Assembly: GCA_030647845.1 (NCBI GenBank)
Contig: JAUSIO010000007.1
Coordinates: forward strand, 1 to 20,720
From: a bacterium
Lineage (GTDB): Bacteria; Patescibacteriota; Minisyncoccia; Phycocordibacterales; SBAW01
Length of the DNA stretch: 20,720 nucleotides
Direction of reading: 5' to 3'
The translations under genes and the position numbers were made by a program. Positions 7,146-13,302 of the stretch are shown here, piece after piece. Numbering within the stretch: the first letter of the stretch is position 1; each line of letters opens with the position of its first letter. The notes under the pieces are model-generated. The model searched no databases. It saw nothing but the letters and a program-made list of their open reading frames with translations, and was not told the DNA's origin.

Positions 7146-7656
7146 TCACTTGGTAGGAACTCCAAGCGGAATTGGCTTTGGCTCCAGTGGTTCGACAAAT
7201 GGAGGAAGTATTCCTTTTTCTATATATCCTAATCTCAACAACAACTTACAGTCAGCATGTGCCCATCGATATGTCACCACGAGCAGTTCGTACTGCTCAC
7301 TGTGAGACACAAACCGCTGAAATGCCCCCGGGAAGAGCGCCTGCGGGATGAGTATTAATACCTCGTTTGCAGGATAGCAGACCTCCCTGGTAGGCAAGGC
7401 CAAACAACCCTTGGTACGTGCGTAGCCGCTCTTCCAGGTGCGGTGTTTGCCACAAGAGCCGCAGGCCGTCCTCAAGCATAATCTCCCCTATCCACGACAA
7501 CATAGCCGAGGCCCGCTTCGACCGTGCCTCGTGTCGGTCCTCGAACTGGGCGACCATTCCCAACTCCGGTCCGTGTTCTAAAGAGGCGTTCGCTCGGGTT
7601 GGGAACAATGCAACCAGCCCAAGCGCCAACACGAAGACGCGTGATAAAGACCTCAT
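7146..7656 (-). pseudogene. Frameshifted secreted protein of unknown function
   Basis: The first part has a clear signal peptide (MRSLSRVFVLALGLVALFPTRANA) and an Arg/Glu-rich helical part ending LEERLRTYQGLFGLAYQG. That frame then runs into low-quality sequence and stops at 7297. A second frame takes over near 7380-7390 with a natural-looking continuation, YPANEVLILIPQALFPGAFQRFVSHSE..VVTYRWAHAD..LLRLGYIEKGIL, ending in a proline-rich tail at 7146. Joining them needs one base to be skipped around CAGGGAGGTC. So the gene is broken, or the base is a sequencing error, or a +1 frameshift is used. The ATG at 7656 has GGAGG about 5 nt upstream. The joined product would be about 169 residues; no family recognised. 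Confidence 0.6.
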
Positions 7657-7796
7657 CGCCTCCTCCATCAAGAGGGTTGTAACAAGATCAACTTCTATTT
7701 AATATAGTCGCACACCCACAAAAAAACCGCCAACCACTGTTTTGCACAAGAACATGGTGAGAGACATTCCTCGTTAGAGAGTACAATTAAGATAAC

Positions 7797-7833
7797 TACG
7801 TTTAGTTCACACGACCGTGAAAGTTAAACGTAT
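7797..7833. repeat. 37-bp palindrome, downstream copy
   Basis: Outer arms TACGTTTA and TAAACGTA and inner arms TTCAC and GTGAA surround ACGACC. It is 35 of 37 bases identical to the copy at 8430-8466 and in the same orientation. It lies 21 bp past the stop of the PaaX/Cas2-like gene, so the two copies bracket that gene. Confidence 0.85.
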
Positions 7834-7854
7834 ACCCCAAAACTGCGAGCGATG

Positions 7855-8430
7855 TCAATTGTCCGAAGGAAGATTAAATTTTTTCTTAAATGGAAGGTCA
7901 TATTCTAATGCATCTACCACGAGATAGAGCAGATTTTTACCTACTTTAAAATCCGCTTTAAGAAAAGTAATAAGGTCTTCACAGTCGTATGGATATAACC
8001 AGACGCTATTTTGCAAACGAACAAACCCGATTTTAAAAAGAGTTATGCGTATTTTGTCGCGCAATGCCCTCTGCCGCTCTGGAATATCAAAAATAAGCAC
8101 CCGCCATTTACCATCCCAGCGCTTTGGCTTTTTAGAAACAAAATCCCGAAATTCCAACGACCGAAGTACCGCCTCCCCTTTTTGGGTAAGCCGCAGGAGC
8201 TTGCCTTCATATCTGAGCAATCCATGCCGCACGAGTCGCTCCCTGGATGCGCGGATAAATTCCTTCTGCCTTTTTGTTGGTAAAAATCCTAGCTTACCCA
8301 TGGCACCAAGTACTTTTGGCGCCACCAAGCCGATACTAAGTACCCCAGCCACAGCAACCGTGTTAAGAACTATCTTCTTTAAATTTGCTCTGCGCGTTCT
8401 TTTCCTACTTCCTGTCTCCAACTGCCCCAT
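7855..8430 (-). CDS. PaaX-like wHTH protein with Cas2-like domain
   Basis: 191 residues. A basic N-terminus (RKRTRR) and a hydrophobic stretch (about 20-46) precede a winged-helix-like part (about 50-93, EFIRASRERLVRHGLLRYEGKLLRLTQKGEAVL, shown for orientation in pieces EFIRASRERLV and LRLTQKGEAVL). Then follows a ferredoxin-like Cas2-type domain (about 104-191): WRVLIFDIPERQRALRDKI, LFKIGFVRLQNSVWLYPY, LLYLVVDALE. 'FDIPE..R' and 'G..RLQ.SVW' match Cas2 and the central domain of the PaaX repressor. There is no CRISPR array or other cas gene here, so a role as a transcription regulator is the first guess. The start codon directly abuts a 37-bp palindrome, and no Shine-Dalgarno exists. The hydrophobic stretch before the wing is unusual for a repressor. 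Confidence 0.8.
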   Translation of the reverse strand: MGQLETGSRKRTRRANLKKIVLNTVAVAGVLSIGLVAPKVLGAMGKLGFLPTKRQKEFIRASRERLVRHGLLRYEGKLLRLTQKGEAVLRSLEFRDFVSKKPKRWDGKWRVLIFDIPERQRALRDKIRITLFKIGFVRLQNSVWLYPYDCEDLITFLKADFKVGKNLLYLVVDALEYDLPFKKKFNLPSDN

Positions 8431-8466
8431 ACGTTTAGTTTACACGACCGTGAATGTTAAACGTAT
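8430..8466. repeat. 37-bp palindrome, upstream copy (candidate operator)
   Basis: Same element as 7797-7833 (two differences). It occupies the place where the promoter of the PaaX/Cas2-like gene must lie and touches its start codon, which makes it a good candidate operator for that protein, or one end of a small transposable unit. Confidence 0.8.
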
Positions 8467-8500
8467 GGTCGTTTATCCACAGTTATGCTAAAACCCACTG

Positions 8501-8521
8501 CCGTGAAGCTTATCCTCACGG
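8501..8521 (-). terminator. Hairpin after the HIT gene, possible weak terminator
   Basis: CCGTGA-ggataagct-TCACGG on the minus strand, 40 nt after the HIT stop, followed by GGGTTTTAG. The stem shares GTGAA/TCAC elements with the 37-bp palindromes. The T-run is short, so the terminator role is tentative. Confidence 0.35.
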
Positions 8522-8560
8522 TGTTCAAGGTTAAACTTTGCCGTAGGTCTTTAGATTTTT

Positions 8561-8917
8561 TTATAAATCGTCTTTCAACACAAGCAGGTGCACATGAAAA
8601 TGACTCGGGATAGTCATGGCACTTTGCAAACTTTCAAGAACAGACTGGTAGCGTTCGCCTAGATACGTTTCTTTCAATTTCTCTAGCTCACTTCTTTCTT
8701 CATCACTCAACTCGCGGCCGACCACGTGGCGCAGAGGAACGAGCATGTCATGTTTTTGCGTAATCCTATCATACGGAAAATCGTTAGCGATTATCTTCCA
8801 GTATTCAAAAGAGATAAGAGGCTCCCTGTCACACAAGACGCACCTCCTGTCTCCTTGGTGAGCCATTTTCCACTCGTGATACTTTTTTTGCGTCTCTGGT
8901 GACCGTAGCGTTGCCAT
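8561..8917 (-). CDS. HIT-domain protein
   Basis: 118 residues. HFHVHLLVL (about 106-114) is the histidine triad (H-x-H-x-H-x-x) that forms the nucleotide phosphate-binding and catalytic site of HIT hydrolases and transferases. CVLCDRE (about 26-32) with H56 and H64 (KHDMLVPLRH) resembles the zinc site seen in many HIT and GalT-type proteins. The family cleaves or transfers nucleotide phosphates; the exact substrate here is unknown. It is at the short end of the family. Its start is followed upstream by 58 bp to the next gene on the same strand. Confidence 0.85.
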   Translation of the reverse strand: MATLRSPETQKKYHEWKMAHQGDRRCVLCDREPLISFEYWKIIANDFPYDRITQKHDMLVPLRHVVGRELSDEERSELEKLKETYLGERYQSVLESLQSAMTIPSHFHVHLLVLKDDL

Positions 8918-8975
8918 AACTATTGCAGTTTACTCACCACCCATATATCCACTTTCTCAAACTCTTCGTAGGTAA

Positions 8976-9431
8976 TCATAATTTTACAGAGAGTTCAGTT
9001 AGTTTTTGGCTTATTTCAGAAACACAATTTTCTTCAGCTTTTAGAAGACGCTTCGCAGTTTCAATCCTTATAGTCGCGATATCCGTAATTTTTTTAATTT
9101 GACTTCTCCTTCGATTTGTAAAAACCACCAAAATAACGAAAGAAGCTGTCATCAAAAGTAGAGTAAGGTTTTGTGTACTTTGATTTACCCATTCCGGATT
9201 AACAACTTTTAGAGCAATATAACCAGTAAAGGCAACGGAGAATATGTTTTTGAACAGGTCTATGTAGACATCTAGATGCCCAACTGTCGCTTTAAAAAGT
9301 GATTCGATTTCTCCTGAAGTAAGTCTCAAATTTAGTTCTATTGAATCTGCTCTTTTTCTAGTTAATTCGACGTGATCCCGCGACCATTGCCTAAACTCTT
9401 CCAGCTCTTTAGTATGGTCACTTTTATCCAT
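8976..9431 (-). CDS. Two-helix membrane protein of unknown function
   Basis: 151 residues from the ATG at 9431 (MDKSDHTKELEE). A charged helical N-terminus (about 1-55, probable coiled coil) is followed by two hydrophobic helices (about 62-78 and 90-107) and a second charged helix (about 108-151, RRRSQIKKITDIATIRIETAKRLL in part). No family recognised. It starts 8 nt after the gyrA stop, so it is probably co-transcribed with gyrA. Base composition is clearly more AT-rich than gyrA, a sign of separate origin (by eye). The longer start at 9473 would overlap gyrA and is less likely. Confidence 0.65.
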   Translation of the reverse strand: MDKSDHTKELEEFRQWSRDHVELTRKRADSIELNLRLTSGEIESLFKATVGHLDVYIDLFKNIFSVAFTGYIALKVVNPEWVNQSTQNLTLLLMTASFVILVVFTNRRRSQIKKITDIATIRIETAKRLLKAEENCVSEISQKLTELSVKL

Positions 9432-9438
9432 AAGTTTT

Positions 9439-11973
9439 TTACAAACACACAAAGGAGGCGATGGCATCGCCATCGCGGAGCTTCATGACGCGGACACCTT
9501 GGGTCGAACGGGAGAGAGATGGGATTTCTTGCAAGCCAGTGCGGATTACCTGCCCGTTGCGGGAGATAACCACAATTTCTGCTTGGCCGATGCTGTCTTC
9601 GGCGTTTAGGTCTTTTGAAACTACTTTTACGGCAATCAAGGGGCCAGTTTTAGGAGTTACTTTGACCGTCTTGATGCCCGAGCCACCGCGCTTTTGCACT
9701 TTGTACTCTTTTATAGCGGTTGTTTTGCCGTAGCCGTTGCGCGAGAGCACCAACACTTCGACGTCCTTTGCACCGCGACGCACCACATCGGCGCCGACGA
9801 TAGTCTCGTTTGTACCCAACCGCATCGCCTTGACGCCTCCGGCGGCGCGCCCCATCGTGCGGATGTCACTTTCTTTAAACCGTATTGCCTGCCCTTTTGT
9901 CGAGGCCAACAAAATCTCGTCGCCTTTTTCGACCAATAGCGCGGCAATCAACTCGTCGCCTTTTTGCAACTTCATCGCAATCAAACCCGAGCGGCGCACG
10001 TCGTGGAAGGCGGTGGCATCAACTTTTTTTGCAACGCCCATTTTCGTAATCATGTAGAGAAATCGATCCCCCTCCCCGCCCGAATGACCGGAGCCATCCG
10101 GTCGGGCGGGCTTTTGTGCCTTACTCACTGCCAACACCGACGAAATCTTTTCGCTGTCCGAAATCGAGAGGAAGTTGACTATCGCTTTGCCCTTGGTCGA
10201 GCGCTTGCCCTCGGGCAGGTCGTACATTTTTATCTGATACGCTTTGCCCAAGTCGCTAAAAAACAAAAGGTCGCTGTGGGTCGAGGTCGTGAGGAACGTC
10301 GTGACAAAGTCCTCTTCCTTCGTGTCGAGGTCGACAACGCCCACGCCGCCGCGCTTTTGGCGTTTGTACTCCTCGGGGCGGGTGCGTTTGACATAGCCGC
10401 CGTGGGTTATCACCAGCACCTGCTCCTCGTCTTGTATCATATCCTCGACCGAGATAACACCCGCGGCGCCCTTGACGACCTTGGTCTGCCGGTCGTCGCC
10501 AAACCGCTTTGCATGTGCCTCGATTTCGTCACGCACCACGGCGAGCATCTTTTTCTCGCTTGCTAAAAGCGCCTGCCACTGTGCAATTTGCGCTTGCACC
10601 TCCAACAACTCGCTCTCGATTTTTTTACGCTCCAGGTTGGCAAGCCGCGAGAGACGCATTTCCAAAATTGCCGCGGCTTGCAAGTCGGAGAATTTGAATT
10701 TCTTTATGAGGTTGATTTGTGCGTCGGCGACATCTTTGGACGCTTTTATTGTCTTGATAACCTCGTCTATATGGTCGAGTGCTTTGGAAAGGCCAAGCAA
10801 AATGTGCTCGCGCTCTTGCGCGCGAGTCAAGTCAAACAGGGTGCGGCGACGCACCACCTCGCGGCGATGTTTGATAAACTCCTGCAGTATCCCTTTGAGC
10901 GAAAGCGTTTGTGGCACGCCGTCTACCAAGACCACCATGTTAAAGTGAAAGGTGTCTTCAAGCGCGGTGTGTTTGTACAAATAGTTTAAAACCGTCTGCG
11001 GCCGCGCGCCTTGTTTTAAATCAACGACCACGCGGATGTCGCGGCTCGACTCGTCGCGCAACCCTTTTATGCCCTCGATTTTTTTGCCGTGCACCAAGTC
11101 GGCGATGCGCACAATGAGGTCGGCTTTGTTGACACGGTACGGTATCGAGCTGATGATAATTTGGAAATCGCCGCCCTTCTTACCTTCGACAATCTCCGCC
11201 ACACCCCGCACCACCACGCCACCGCGGCCGGTCGAGTACGCGTGCAATAAATCTTTTTTGTTAAACGCCACCGCACCCGTTGGGAAGTCGGGCCCCGATA
11301 CATGCTCCATCAAGTCCTCGACAGTGGCGGTGGGCTCTGCTATCAACCGCACCAAAGCGTTCGAAATTTCTGCCAAGTTGTGGGGCGGTATCGAGGTCGC
11401 CATCCCGACCGCGATGCCAAGTGTGCCGTTGAGCAAAATGTTGGGCACCGCCGCGGGCAATACCGTGGGCTCTTGCGTGGTGCTGTCGTAGTTGGGGCGC
11501 CATTCTACCGTATCTTTTTCCAAATCGCCAAGCAAAAGCTCTGCGAGCCGCGACATTTTTGCCTCGGTATAGCGCATTGCCGCCGCCGAGTCGCCGTCCA
11601 CGGAACCAAAGTTCCCTTGCCCTAAAATCAACGGGTAACGCATCGAAAATTCTTGCGCCATTTTGACCATCGCGTCGTAGACGGAGGCATCCCCGTGCGG
11701 GTGGTACTTGCCCAACACGTCGCCGACCACTGCCGCCGATTTGCGAAATCGTGCGCCCGGTGTAAGACCCATCCGATGCATCGCGTACAAAATGCGGCGG
11801 TGCACGGGTTTCAACCCGTCGCGGACGTCAGGAAGAGCGCGCGAGGTAATAACCGACATCGCGTAGTCGAGGTAGCTTTCGCGCATTTCGGTCGAGATGT
11901 TGCGGGCTACGACACCTATATGTACCGGTATATCGTTATTTTGGTTTGGTTGTTTATTTTTTCCTTCTGCCAT
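9439..11973 (-). CDS. gyrA: DNA gyrase subunit A
   Basis: 844 residues, full length for GyrA. It cuts and rejoins DNA with GyrB to introduce negative supercoils. RYTEAKM holds the catalytic Tyr135 (equal to Tyr122 of E. coli). The quinolone pocket reads KYHPHGDASVYDAM, with Ala96 where E. coli has Ser83. A GyrA-box (QKRGGVG, 539-545) starts the C-terminal beta-pinwheel, supporting gyrase over topoisomerase IV; a second similar QKRGGSG lies further on in the pinwheel. Residues 621-637 (KPARPDGSGHSGGEGDR) are coded by a palindromic insertion at 10075-10110. No Shine-Dalgarno precedes the ATG. A CTAG-rich spacer separates it from the small gene upstream. Confidence 0.97.
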   Translation of the reverse strand: MAEGKNKQPNQNNDIPVHIGVVARNISTEMRESYLDYAMSVITSRALPDVRDGLKPVHRRILYAMHRMGLTPGARFRKSAAVVGDVLGKYHPHGDASVYDAMVKMAQEFSMRYPLILGQGNFGSVDGDSAAAMRYTEAKMSRLAELLLGDLEKDTVEWRPNYDSTTQEPTVLPAAVPNILLNGTLGIAVGMATSIPPHNLAEISNALVRLIAEPTATVEDLMEHVSGPDFPTGAVAFNKKDLLHAYSTGRGGVVVRGVAEIVEGKKGGDFQIIISSIPYRVNKADLIVRIADLVHGKKIEGIKGLRDESSRDIRVVVDLKQGARPQTVLNYLYKHTALEDTFHFNMVVLVDGVPQTLSLKGILQEFIKHRREVVRRRTLFDLTRAQEREHILLGLSKALDHIDEVIKTIKASKDVADAQINLIKKFKFSDLQAAAILEMRLSRLANLERKKIESELLEVQAQIAQWQALLASEKKMLAVVRDEIEAHAKRFGDDRQTKVVKGAAGVISVEDMIQDEEQVLVITHGGYVKRTRPEEYKRQKRGGVGVVDLDTKEEDFVTTFLTTSTHSDLLFFSDLGKAYQIKMYDLPEGKRSTKGKAIVNFLSISDSEKISSVLAVSKAQKPARPDGSGHSGGEGDRFLYMITKMGVAKKVDATAFHDVRRSGLIAMKLQKGDELIAALLVEKGDEILLASTKGQAIRFKESDIRTMGRAAGGVKAMRLGTNETIVGADVVRRGAKDVEVLVLSRNGYGKTTAIKEYKVQKRGGSGIKTVKVTPKTGPLIAVKVVSKDLNAEDSIGQAEIVVISRNGQVIRTGLQEIPSLSRSTQGVRVMKLRDGDAIASFVCL
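10075..10110. repeat. CCCGCCCGA / TCGGGCGGG palindrome inside gyrA
   Basis: Perfect 9-bp arms flank a spacer with its own ACCGG/CCGGT-type dyad. It is translated as part of PARPDGSGHSG in the pinwheel domain of GyrA, in a loop between beta-strands (VLAVSKAQ and DRFLYMITKMG). Confidence 0.8.
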
Positions 11974-11981
11974 AATTGGAT

Positions 11982-12027
11982 TAGGTTCTAGGTTCTAGGA
12001 AACTAGCTACTAGAAGCCAGTCCCTAG
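11982..12027. repeat. CTAG-rich spacer repeat A
   Basis: Contains TTCTAGG twice, ACTAGCTACTAGAAG and CCCTAGAAGCT. It fills the gap between the small membrane protein gene and gyrA and supplies the TAG stop of the former (12026-12024). Related to repeats at 17556 and 17996. Confidence 0.75.
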
Positions 12028-12287
12028 AAGCTGCTTGTGGTGGTTGCCACTTCGAGCATATTGCCGCCACTCGGCGCGTATGCCCCGCTTGCAACTTGTG
12101 CCAACTGCGTCTGCTCTGCATCCGAATTTTCGACCACAGCGGCACTGCCCGAACCCGTGAGTCGCACGCCGAGCGTTGTAACCCACACGACAAATACAAA
12201 CGCAGTTGCAACAGTTGCAATTTGCATCGCGTGCCCGCGACGCTGGTGCGTCGATTTTGTTTTTATGTGTTGAAGATATCTTTTCAT
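12024..12287 (-). CDS. Small single-pass membrane protein
   Basis: 87 residues: a basic N-terminus (KRYLQHIKTKSTHQRRGH), one helix (about 22-44, IATVATAFVFVVWVTTLGV) and a small Ser/Ala/Gly-rich exported part. The start overlaps the stop of the upstream gene as ATGA, the mark of translational coupling, which supports that it is real and functionally tied to the metallo-beta-lactamase-fold protein. Its last codons and stop are supplied by the CTAG repeat. No family recognised. Confidence 0.65.
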   Translation of the reverse strand: MKRYLQHIKTKSTHQRRGHAMQIATVATAFVFVVWVTTLGVRLTGSGSAAVVENSDAEQTQLAQVASGAYAPSGGNMLEVATTTSSF

Positions 12288-12952
12288 CCCATTAATACAA
12301 CTACTTCGGCTTCTTTGCCCTCTAAATCTTTTTTCTTGACCGTGAATTTTTCCTGTTGCTGCACTCCCTCGACGCCTGCTTCTTTTAGAAACGCTTTGAG
12401 CGCTGGTGCGTCATAGTGCATTGGTACTACCACCTTCGGTCCCAATTGTACCGCAAGCTTGTACGCATCTCTATGGTCGAGCACATCCCCACCGCCAATC
12501 GGCAAAAAAAGTATGTCGACCGCGTCGAGTTCTTGCATAGCACCCGCGGGCAACACAGGATTACTAATCGGACCCAAAAAACAGAGTGTCATCCCTTCTA
12601 GGACTACACTATATATAGTAGTTATGCACTCGCGCCCGCTTGTCCCGAGCGATTTACCCTGAGCGGAGTCGAAGGGAGTCGAGGGGTAGCCACGCACCGC
12701 AACACCTTTGATCTCGTACTCGCCCGGTCCGTTGATTATAAACGGCTGACGCTCGCCAAACGAGGCGTTCTCTACCCCATTAAAGTCGGGAGTATCTTGC
12801 GAAACCAAAACAATGTCAGAGCCAAATTTTACCGAGTTTTTGCCCTGCCTGCCGGCAGGCAGGTTGGACTCTTTGGAGGGGAGGTTAAGTGCCAAGGTCA
12901 AGTCACCCTGCGTGATTTTGAAGCATTCGCCCCCAAAGTAGCTGATAACCAT
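12284..12952 (-). CDS. Metallo-beta-lactamase-fold protein, metal site degenerate
   Basis: 222 residues. FIINGPGEYEIKGVAVRG and DILFLPIGGGDVLDHRDAYKL with VVVPMHYD are hallmarks of the YP_/UPF0173-type metallo-beta-lactamase-fold hydrolases. The second half keeps the usual Asp and His, but where HxHxDH is expected (strand end IVLVSQDTPDFNGVE, about 47-60) the histidines are missing, so metal hydrolase activity is doubtful. Two palindromic repeats are coded in surface loops: LPAGRQ (31-36) and PFDSAQGKSLGTSG (93-106). TGC-TAAAAT lies 6 nt before the ATG, which predicts a leaderless message. It starts an operon with the 87-residue membrane protein. Confidence 0.8.
   Translation of the reverse strand: MVISYFGGECFKITQGDLTLALNLPSKESNLPAGRQGKNSVKFGSDIVLVSQDTPDFNGVENASFGERQPFIINGPGEYEIKGVAVRGYPSTPFDSAQGKSLGTSGRECITTIYSVVLEGMTLCFLGPISNPVLPAGAMQELDAVDILFLPIGGGDVLDHRDAYKLAVQLGPKVVVPMHYDAPALKAFLKEAGVEGVQQQEKFTVKKKDLEGKEAEVVVLMG
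12651..12676 (-). repeat. TTCGAC..GCTCAGGGTAAA repeat in the MBL-fold gene
   Basis: On the minus strand CCCTTCGACTCCGCTCAGGG then TAAATC, followed by GCTCGGGACAAGC. It is read as FDSAQGKS. The same family ends rpsA (14416-14440) and opens the window (1-21). Confidence 0.75.
12844..12863. repeat. LPAGRQ palindrome in the MBL-fold gene
   Basis: A perfect 20-bp palindrome, CCTGCCTGCCGGCAGGCAGG, read as LPAGRQ. Because it is self-complementary, either orientation gives the same peptide. Confidence 0.95.
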
Positions 12953-12958
12953 GCGTAC

Positions 12959-12967
12959 ATTTTAGCA
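12959..12967 (-). promoter_or_regulatory. Extended -10 promoter, leaderless, for the MBL-fold gene
   Basis: TGC-TAAAAT on the minus strand, 6 nt before the ATG at 12952. The long inverted repeat at 12975-13005 lies where a -35 or operator would sit. Confidence 0.55.
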
Positions 12968-12974
12968 TACTGCG

Positions 12975-13005
12975 CCCCGTTAGAAAAGCTTTTTTCTAAG
13001 CGGGG
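12975..13005. repeat. 31-bp inverted repeat in the upstream region
   Basis: CCCCG-TTAGAAAA and TTTTCTAA-g-CGGGG form 13 base pairs with one bulged base around GCTT. It lies between the leaderless promoter of the MBL-fold gene (minus) and the promoter at 13029 (plus), so it may be a shared operator or a bidirectional insulator. Confidence 0.7.
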
Positions 13006-13028
13006 TTTGAGGCCAAAAACACACCCCC

Positions 13029-13056
13029 TTGACACGGAAAACGGCTTGTGTATAGT
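13029..13056 (+). promoter_or_regulatory. Strong sigma70-type promoter for a candidate small RNA
   Basis: Consensus TTGACA (13029-13034), 16 nt, TATAGT (13051-13056). This is the best -35 and -10 pair in the window together with that at 1838. Expected start is 13061-13064. No protein gene follows before a terminator. Confidence 0.8.
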
Positions 13057-13060
13057 GACT

Positions 13061-13160
13061 GTGAGGCTGTCGCCCCCAAGACGGTCTCGTGCCGGCCCGG
13101 CTGCCTCCAACCCCCCCGGAGGCAACCGGTAGCCACCCCTCACTTTTGTGAGGGTTTCTG
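13061..13160 (+). ncRNA. Candidate small structured RNA with C-rich loops
   Basis: About 100 nt between a strong promoter and a terminator, with no plausible protein. Paired parts seen by eye: GTGAGG (13061-13066) with CCTCAC (13138-13143) closing the whole; CTGTC/GACGG around the loop GCCCCCAA; GCCTCC/GGAGGC around the loop AACCCCCCC; and GCCGG/CCGGT outside the latter. Both hairpin loops are runs of C, which in known sRNAs bind G-rich ribosome sites. The closing strand CCTCAC is also the 5' half of the terminator, so the closed form and the terminator exclude each other, as in riboswitches and attenuators. It lacks the GGAAGCAGC-type tip of SRP RNA. No known family recognised. Confidence 0.6.
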
Positions 13161-13165
13161 CTTTC
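13137..13165 (+). terminator. Rho-independent terminator of the candidate small RNA
   Basis: CCCTCAC-TTTT-GTGAGGG, a 7-bp stem, followed by TTTCTGCTTTCT. The T-run is interrupted but well placed. Its 5' arm can instead pair with the RNA 5' end. Confidence 0.7.
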
Positions 13166-13194
13166 TGGACAAATTTTTATACTTCCTATATACT
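13166..13194 (+). promoter_or_regulatory. Promoter of rpsA
   Basis: TGGACA (13166-13171), 17 nt, TATACT (13189-13194), beginning right after the small-RNA terminator. The expected start near 13201 gives a leader of about 100 nt. Confidence 0.75.
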
Positions 13195-13200
13195 GCCTAG

Positions 13201-13302
13201 CAATAAAAGGGCGACCTTTTATAAGTAATCTGCGCAGAAGTAATCTCCGGTTAATACATAGGTCCGTCCTATGTAGCTGGAACCTCTGCCCTACAAACCA
13301 AT
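13201..13302 (+). promoter_or_regulatory. Palindrome-rich rpsA leader, no Shine-Dalgarno
   Basis: Three dyads in a row: ATAAAAGG-gcga-CCTTTTAT (13203-13222), TCTGCGCAGA (13229-13238) and TACATAGG-tccgt-CCTATGTA (13255-13275). AGTAATCT is repeated around the middle one. The stretch before the ATG has no purine-rich ribosome site. In E. coli the rpsA leader also lacks a good site, folds into hairpins and is bound by S1 to repress its own synthesis; the same logic is inferred here. Confidence 0.55.

Noticed and set aside
7094..7198. Longer start of the methyltransferase (7198)
   Set aside because: It overlaps the 3' end of the frameshifted gene and adds a sequence with no match to the fold; the ATG at 7093 sits after a -10 element.
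7797..8466. CRISPR array next to a Cas2-like gene
   Set aside because: The two palindromic copies are 633 bp apart and flank the gene; there is no regular spacing and no other cas gene.
8473..8481. A perfect DnaA-box-like TTATCCACA
   Set aside because: Only one other copy (18424-18432, inside ftsA) was noticed, with no AT-rich unwinding region, dnaA or dnaN. An origin is not supported; such a 9-mer can occur by chance.
13061..13160. SRP (4.5S) RNA or tmRNA for the candidate small RNA
   Set aside because: Size and position would fit SRP RNA, but the conserved GGAAGCAGC-type tip is missing on both strands, and tmRNA signatures are absent.
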